This document shows positions 14,683 through 17,846 of a stretch of DNA of 17,846 bases, piece by piece; within the stretch, counting starts at the first letter, position 1, and each line of letters opens with the position of its first letter. Position numbers and translations under genes: made by a program. The notes beneath the pieces are model-generated. The model was not told the DNA's origin. It saw only the letters and a program-made list of their open reading frames with translations, and made no database searches. This DNA comes from JAAXHE01 sp964551635 (lineage in GTDB: Bacteria; Latescibacterota; UBA2968; GCA-2709665), in the NCBI GenBank assembly GCA_964551635.1, contig CAZKDZ010000291.1, positions 1-17,846 on the forward strand. Reading direction: 5' to 3'.

Positions 14683-14749
14683 TCCTTCCCTCCAGGGATT
14701 GTATGGGATATCCTGTATCGGCCGTTCCCTTTTCGCCAACCGGCGTCAA

Positions 14750-15571
14750 TCAGGTCTCCACCACCAGTCCGTCTTCGGCCACGAGCACCTCGCCGCCGTA
14801 TCCGCTCCTGATCTGTTCCGCCATCTGGTAGGGTGAGGTCCGGTCTCCTGTGATGTCTTCAATTACCAGGTGTTTGATCATAACGCGTTTCACTTCCGCC
14901 TTCCTCGCGATATCCGCAATATCCGCCGGCGTAATGTGCCAGGCGCCCCACGGCTGCGTTTCCAGGAATTCCGGCGTTCCGGAACACTCGATGGCGAGGA
15001 GGTCCGCGCCTTTGCAGAATGCCGGAAAGTCTTCGTCGGGAGTTCCGTCTCCAGTAATGATTACGCGACGATCGCCCGCGTCCACGCGGTAGGCCAGCGT
15101 CGGAATATTCCCGTGGTCGGTACACACCGCGGAAACCCAGTAGTCCTCCCGATCCAGAAAACACTGATTCCCGTCCACTTCGATCACCTCCGGATCGAGC
15201 GGCTTTATATCCTTTCCGTGACTCAAGCGGCTGCTGATGTCCTGTTGAAAGGGCGGCCGGATGATTCTCTCCACGAAATCCCGTGTGCCCTCCGGTCCAT
15301 AGATCTTCAGTCGACGATTCCGCTCCTTGACCCATCCCACGAAAACCAGATAGGGCACATCCACGATATGATCGAAGTGCAGATGCGTCAGGAACAACCG
15401 ATCCACCTCCTCGCAGCCCACACCGGCCCGCGCAAGGTTCGTACTGGCGCTGCGCCCGCAGTCGAACATCAACACCTCGTCTCCAATCCGGAGCATCTGC
15501 GCAGGACCGCCGCGAACCGGGTTGTCCCGGACGGCGCCGCTGCCCAACATCACGAATGTCATTCCCGCCAT
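14750..15571 (-). CDS. MBL-fold metallo-hydrolase, RNase Z-like group
   Basis: The 273-residue product has the metallo-beta-lactamase motif THLHFDH (62-68), with H63, H65, D67 and H68. Further ligands appear to be H153 (CTDHGN), D175 (ITGDGTPD) and H234 (MIKHLV). MLGSGAVRDNPVRGGP near the start and the late KHL step fit the RNase Z/arylsulfatase-like branch, which includes phosphodiesterases and many uncharacterised hydrolases. It lacks the flexible exosite arm expected of a true tRNase Z, so a small-molecule hydrolase is more likely. ATG 15571 is used; Met4 (15562), preceded by GGCGGGA, is a real alternative. The gene follows the glycosyltransferase after a 100-nt gap that holds a GCGAAC/GTTCGC hairpin (15626-15642) without a T-run. 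Confidence 0.88.
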   Translation of the reverse strand: MAGMTFVMLGSGAVRDNPVRGGPAQMLRIGDEVLMFDCGRSASTNLARAGVGCEEVDRLFLTHLHFDHIVDVPYLVFVGWVKERNRRLKIYGPEGTRDFVERIIRPPFQQDISSRLSHGKDIKPLDPEVIEVDGNQCFLDREDYWVSAVCTDHGNIPTLAYRVDAGDRRVIITGDGTPDEDFPAFCKGADLLAIECSGTPEFLETQPWGAWHITPADIADIARKAEVKRVMIKHLVIEDITGDRTSPYQMAEQIRSGYGGEVLVAEDGLVVET

Positions 15572-15671
15572 TGCCGATCTTTCTCAATATTGAACAGTCG
15601 CATCTCTCGGTCCGGCGATTGTGCAGCGAACCGCCAGTTCGCGTTACCAGATCGAGCTCCCGGCAATCATC
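15572..15671 (-). promoter_or_regulatory. Intergenic gap with hairpin and AATATT box
   Basis: The 100-nt gap between the glycosyltransferase and MBL genes contains a 6-bp-stem hairpin (15626-15642) and the palindrome TCAATATTGA (15584-15593), 13-22 nt before the MBL start codon. A closely similar GAATATTGAAAG precedes the proS start. The AATATT core could be part of a -10 element, but no good -35 box was found. An internal promoter is possible, not shown. Confidence 0.3.
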
Positions 15672-16748
15672 TCAATCCGGCCTTTCGGGTCCATATTGAT
15701 ATGCCTCGAGCGTCTTTTCGGCGATCGATTCCCATGACAACGCCTTTGCCCTTTGAAACGCGCTTTCCCAGCATACCGATATTTCCCGCTCCTGGATTTC
15801 CTCCATCGCCCGCATCAATCCATTCCTGTCCTTTGTGTCGTACACGATTCCGGAGCTGTCATCCAGCAGTTCCGGAAGACAGCCGATGCCGGGCGCGATC
15901 ACCGGACGGGCGAAGGACATTGCCGTGATCGCCGATCCCGAAGTCAGCATATCCACGAAGGGCAGCACCATGACGTCTGACGCGTTGAAGAATAGCTGGA
16001 GCTCCTCGTCAGGGAAGAATTCGGCCGTTCGCATGAGAATCCTCGGATCGCCGGCGCGCGCCCGGGCGACCACGTCGGCGCTGTATTCGCTGTTCACCTT
16101 GGCGGCGAGAAGCAATCTCAGATGTTCGCCCGGCAGACGGGAGAACACCTCCAAAAGGTTCTCGACGCCCTTGTAGCGTTTCACGTTACCGAAAAAAAGA
16201 TAGACGAACCCGTCGTCGGCGATCCCCAACGCTCTCCTGGCCTCGACACGCGACACCTTATTCTCGTACGCGTCTATGAAATGGCCGTGGGGAATTGTAA
16301 ATATGCCGTGTGTCCGGTGAAAGTGTTTCAACACCTGAGCGCGTCCGTACTCGCAGTGTACAATCAGGGCGGTTGCAAGCTGTGTTATCGCCAGTCGCGC
16401 AAGGCGGTCCAGGCCCGGATGCGGACGCTCGTGCGGGTACAGGTTGTGGACGGTCCACACAACCCGGTATCCCAGGTACCGGGCGCGGGTCAGATGGCCG
16501 ATGAGTTCCGCGCACCTTTCGACGCTCTCGCCGGCATCGTCCGTGTTGTACATATAGGAAGGCCAGTTGAGGTGCAATACATCCACGCGGCCCCGGTTTT
16601 CCTTCAGCCACGATTCGCTCAGGTCCTCGTCGTATCCGGCTTCCAGTTCCACCCCGAGCCCGGTCATCGCCCGGGCGAGCAAGGGGCCGTAGGGATTGTT
16701 TTTTTCGAATCCGAGCCCCGCTCTGCCCCAGTAGAAAACCGCCCGCAT
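15672..16748 (-). CDS. GT4-like glycosyltransferase
   Basis: The 358-residue product has a GT-B layout. The N-terminal domain includes VDVLHLNWPS (55-64) and RVVWTVHNLYPHE (95-107). The C-terminal nucleotide-sugar domain contains YLFFGNVKRYKGVENLLEVF (183-202) and LPFVDMLTSGSAITAMSFARPVIAPGIG (262-289). The usual E-x7-E sugar-nucleotide motif reads D-M-L-T-S-G-S-A-I-T-A, a variant seen in a subset of retaining GT4-like enzymes. There are no membrane segments, so it is cytosolic or peripheral. GGGAGGAA just before ATG 16748 supports the start. It is the first complete gene after the CocE/PepX-type hydrolase (105-nt gap). It would transfer a sugar to an envelope or other glycan; donor and acceptor are unknown. 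Confidence 0.88.
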   Translation of the reverse strand: MRAVFYWGRAGLGFEKNNPYGPLLARAMTGLGVELEAGYDEDLSESWLKENRGRVDVLHLNWPSYMYNTDDAGESVERCAELIGHLTRARYLGYRVVWTVHNLYPHERPHPGLDRLARLAITQLATALIVHCEYGRAQVLKHFHRTHGIFTIPHGHFIDAYENKVSRVEARRALGIADDGFVYLFFGNVKRYKGVENLLEVFSRLPGEHLRLLLAAKVNSEYSADVVARARAGDPRILMRTAEFFPDEELQLFFNASDVMVLPFVDMLTSGSAITAMSFARPVIAPGIGCLPELLDDSSGIVYDTKDRNGLMRAMEEIQEREISVCWESAFQRAKALSWESIAEKTLEAYQYGPERPD

Positions 16749-16853
16749 ACGTTCCTCCCGGTGTCCCGTCCCGAAATGATCTCATCAATCTCCCGCCTCC
16801 GCGGCCCGCTGACTCGGCGGCGCTGGACTGTTAGAAACGGGGACGCTACTGCC

Positions 16854-17846
16854 CTACAACAACACCCTCTTAACCGTCCGGCTCCACTGCTTCTGATAAT
16901 ACAGGCCTCCGTTCAAATATACGTTCAGCCCCAGGTTCATCACAAAACAATCCGCGTTGCTCGTCAGCGATCCGGTCGCTTCGGAACGCACCTCGCACCC
17001 CGGCCATGCGACCGACATCGTCTTTTTCGAACGGGTCCAGGCCTCCTCCGGTGTCCGGTTCGACACCCCCATTGCGCCTTCTCCGCCGTACAGAACCAGA
17101 CGGTACCGGTCTTCCAGCACGTCGTGTACCACCTGCCATGGCGCGTCGCCGGACCCTGTGGGCCTCGCGGCATGTGGCGAGGGGAGGTAGGTGAATTCCG
17201 GATCGCTCCCGCCGTTCCAGGCCGGCAACTCGATCTTCGACGGGAAATCCGGTCCCCAGTGGACCGCGATCCGGCCGGACCGCGGCGTGGGCCATACGTT
17301 GGGAAAGTCCGATCCGTTGATGCTGATCCCGATCCGGTGTCCCCTCGTGAATCTCCACGCCGTGGCTTCCATATGAAACGCGACCGGAGAAACCTCGCCC
17401 GGAACCAGGGGAACAGCCCGGTCCATCCCCTCCCGCCGCGTCGCATTCAGGATTCCCTTTGTCACGAGCACGCTGGCGCCGTCCGGGGCAATTTCCAATA
17501 GCCGGACGGCTACGGGAATCACCTCGACGTCGGAACTGATATACAGGCTGAACGCCGGCGATCCCACGATTGACATCGGCTCTGCAAGCGGAGGCGAATA
17601 AAAATTGATCGCCCGCTCCGACACCCCCCGCTGGTCTCCCGGCACCGTGAACGGCCCCCCGCCGTCCCACAACCCGCCGTTCCGGCAGGCCGCCGGCAGA
17701 AGACCCTGGCGCCGCTTCAGTTGCCTATCTGCCGGACGCTCCGCCAGGCTTTCGCCGTGAAGAAAGAACGTCTCCGGCGCGTGCTGACGGAGATCGTCGG
17801 TCATCCGCCAGCCACCGGCTATCATGGTGCGATCCGTCAGCGGTTC
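16854..17846 (-). CDS. CocE/NonD-type (S15) hydrolase, C-terminal part
   Basis: The frame is open from the right window edge to a TAG at 16854, giving 330 residues. The catalytic alpha/beta-hydrolase domain that should precede it lies outside the window; whole proteins are about 550-670 residues. What is visible is the C-terminal jelly roll (PepX_C, PF08530): VPGDQRGVSERAINFYSPPL, then PMSIVGSPAFSLYISSD, then GHRIGISINGSDFPNVWPTP. The family cleaves esters or X-Pro peptides by a Ser-Asp-His triad. The segment before GGLWDGGGPF is Arg-rich and departs from the usual DP-x-P-x-P...GG pattern, but the frame is uninterrupted. Substrate type cannot be judged without the N-terminal domain. The gene is upstream of, and co-directional with, the glycosyltransferase. 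Confidence 0.88.
   Translation of the reverse strand, partial: EPLTDRTMIAGGWRMTDDLRQHAPETFFLHGESLAERPADRQLKRRQGLLPAACRNGGLWDGGGPFTVPGDQRGVSERAINFYSPPLAEPMSIVGSPAFSLYISSDVEVIPVAVRLLEIAPDGASVLVTKGILNATRREGMDRAVPLVPGEVSPVAFHMEATAWRFTRGHRIGISINGSDFPNVWPTPRSGRIAVHWGPDFPSKIELPAWNGGSDPEFTYLPSPHAARPTGSGDAPWQVVHDVLEDRYRLVLYGGEGAMGVSNRTPEEAWTRSKKTMSVAWPGCEVRSEATGSLTSNADCFVMNLGLNVYLNGGLYYQKQWSRTVKRVLL

Noticed and set aside
17650..17760. Possible frameshift in the CocE/PepX-type gene, where the sequence is unusually Arg-rich
   Set aside because: The frame stays open and family motifs resume directly after in the same frame; the alternative frames contain stops or lose the motifs.
1..17846. tRNA or rRNA genes, or a defence island
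   Set aside because: No cloverleaf, T-loop signature, rRNA segment or defence-type domain was found by eye on either strand.

Overview
The window (about 60% G+C by eye) looks like chromosomal DNA from an uncultured, gene-dense bacterium. The repertoire is a sulfatase-superfamily hydrolase, a DUF6785/DUF6784-type permease, a heparinase II/III protein, Gfo/Idh/MocA and amidohydrolase-2 proteins. That mix is typical of Poribacteria, Latescibacterota, Hydrogenedentota and the Planctomycetota-Lentisphaerota group. The phylum is an inference; no rRNA, tRNA or CRISPR array is visible. Thirteen protein-coding genes are supported, two of them cut by the window edges.

Left part (1-4282): a sulfatase-superfamily gene runs leftward off the edge. 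Divergent from it is a two-gene rightward unit: a cytosolic TIM-barrel glycosidase-like protein and a 655-residue polytopic permease. A good promoter (TTGACA-16-TATCAT, 995-1022) lies upstream. Between promoter and gene sits a 160-bp, largely self-complementary, MITE-like element (1046-1205) with 16-bp terminal inverted repeats and an apparent 4-bp duplication, CTAT. The duplicated bases supply the first two letters of the start codon, so the gene kept its ATG although its leader grew by about 164 nt.

Spacer (4283-4681): a purine-rich tract with a 17-bp direct repeat, then two small hairpins, then an AT-rich promoter region with an inverted repeat suited to a repressor.

Central part (4682-12096): five co-directional genes, probably one operon. 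They encode a duplicated beta-sandwich protein, a heparinase II/III-family lyase with a zinc-ribbon-like insertion, a homocysteine S-methyltransferase-family protein, an unrecognised alpha-toroid/beta-sandwich protein, and a Gfo/Idh/MocA protein lacking the usual Lys and His. None of the glycan-related proteins in the window has a visible signal peptide. Together with the permease they suggest uptake of acidic oligosaccharides and breakdown inside the cell, with a methyl-transfer step. This is inference.

Right part (12097-17846, all leftward): a terminator hairpin separates the convergent operons. In transcription order the leftward genes are a CocE/PepX-type hydrolase (5' end outside the window), a GT4-like glycosyltransferase, an MBL-fold hydrolase, an amidohydrolase-2 protein and prolyl-tRNA synthetase (proS), the only clear housekeeping gene.
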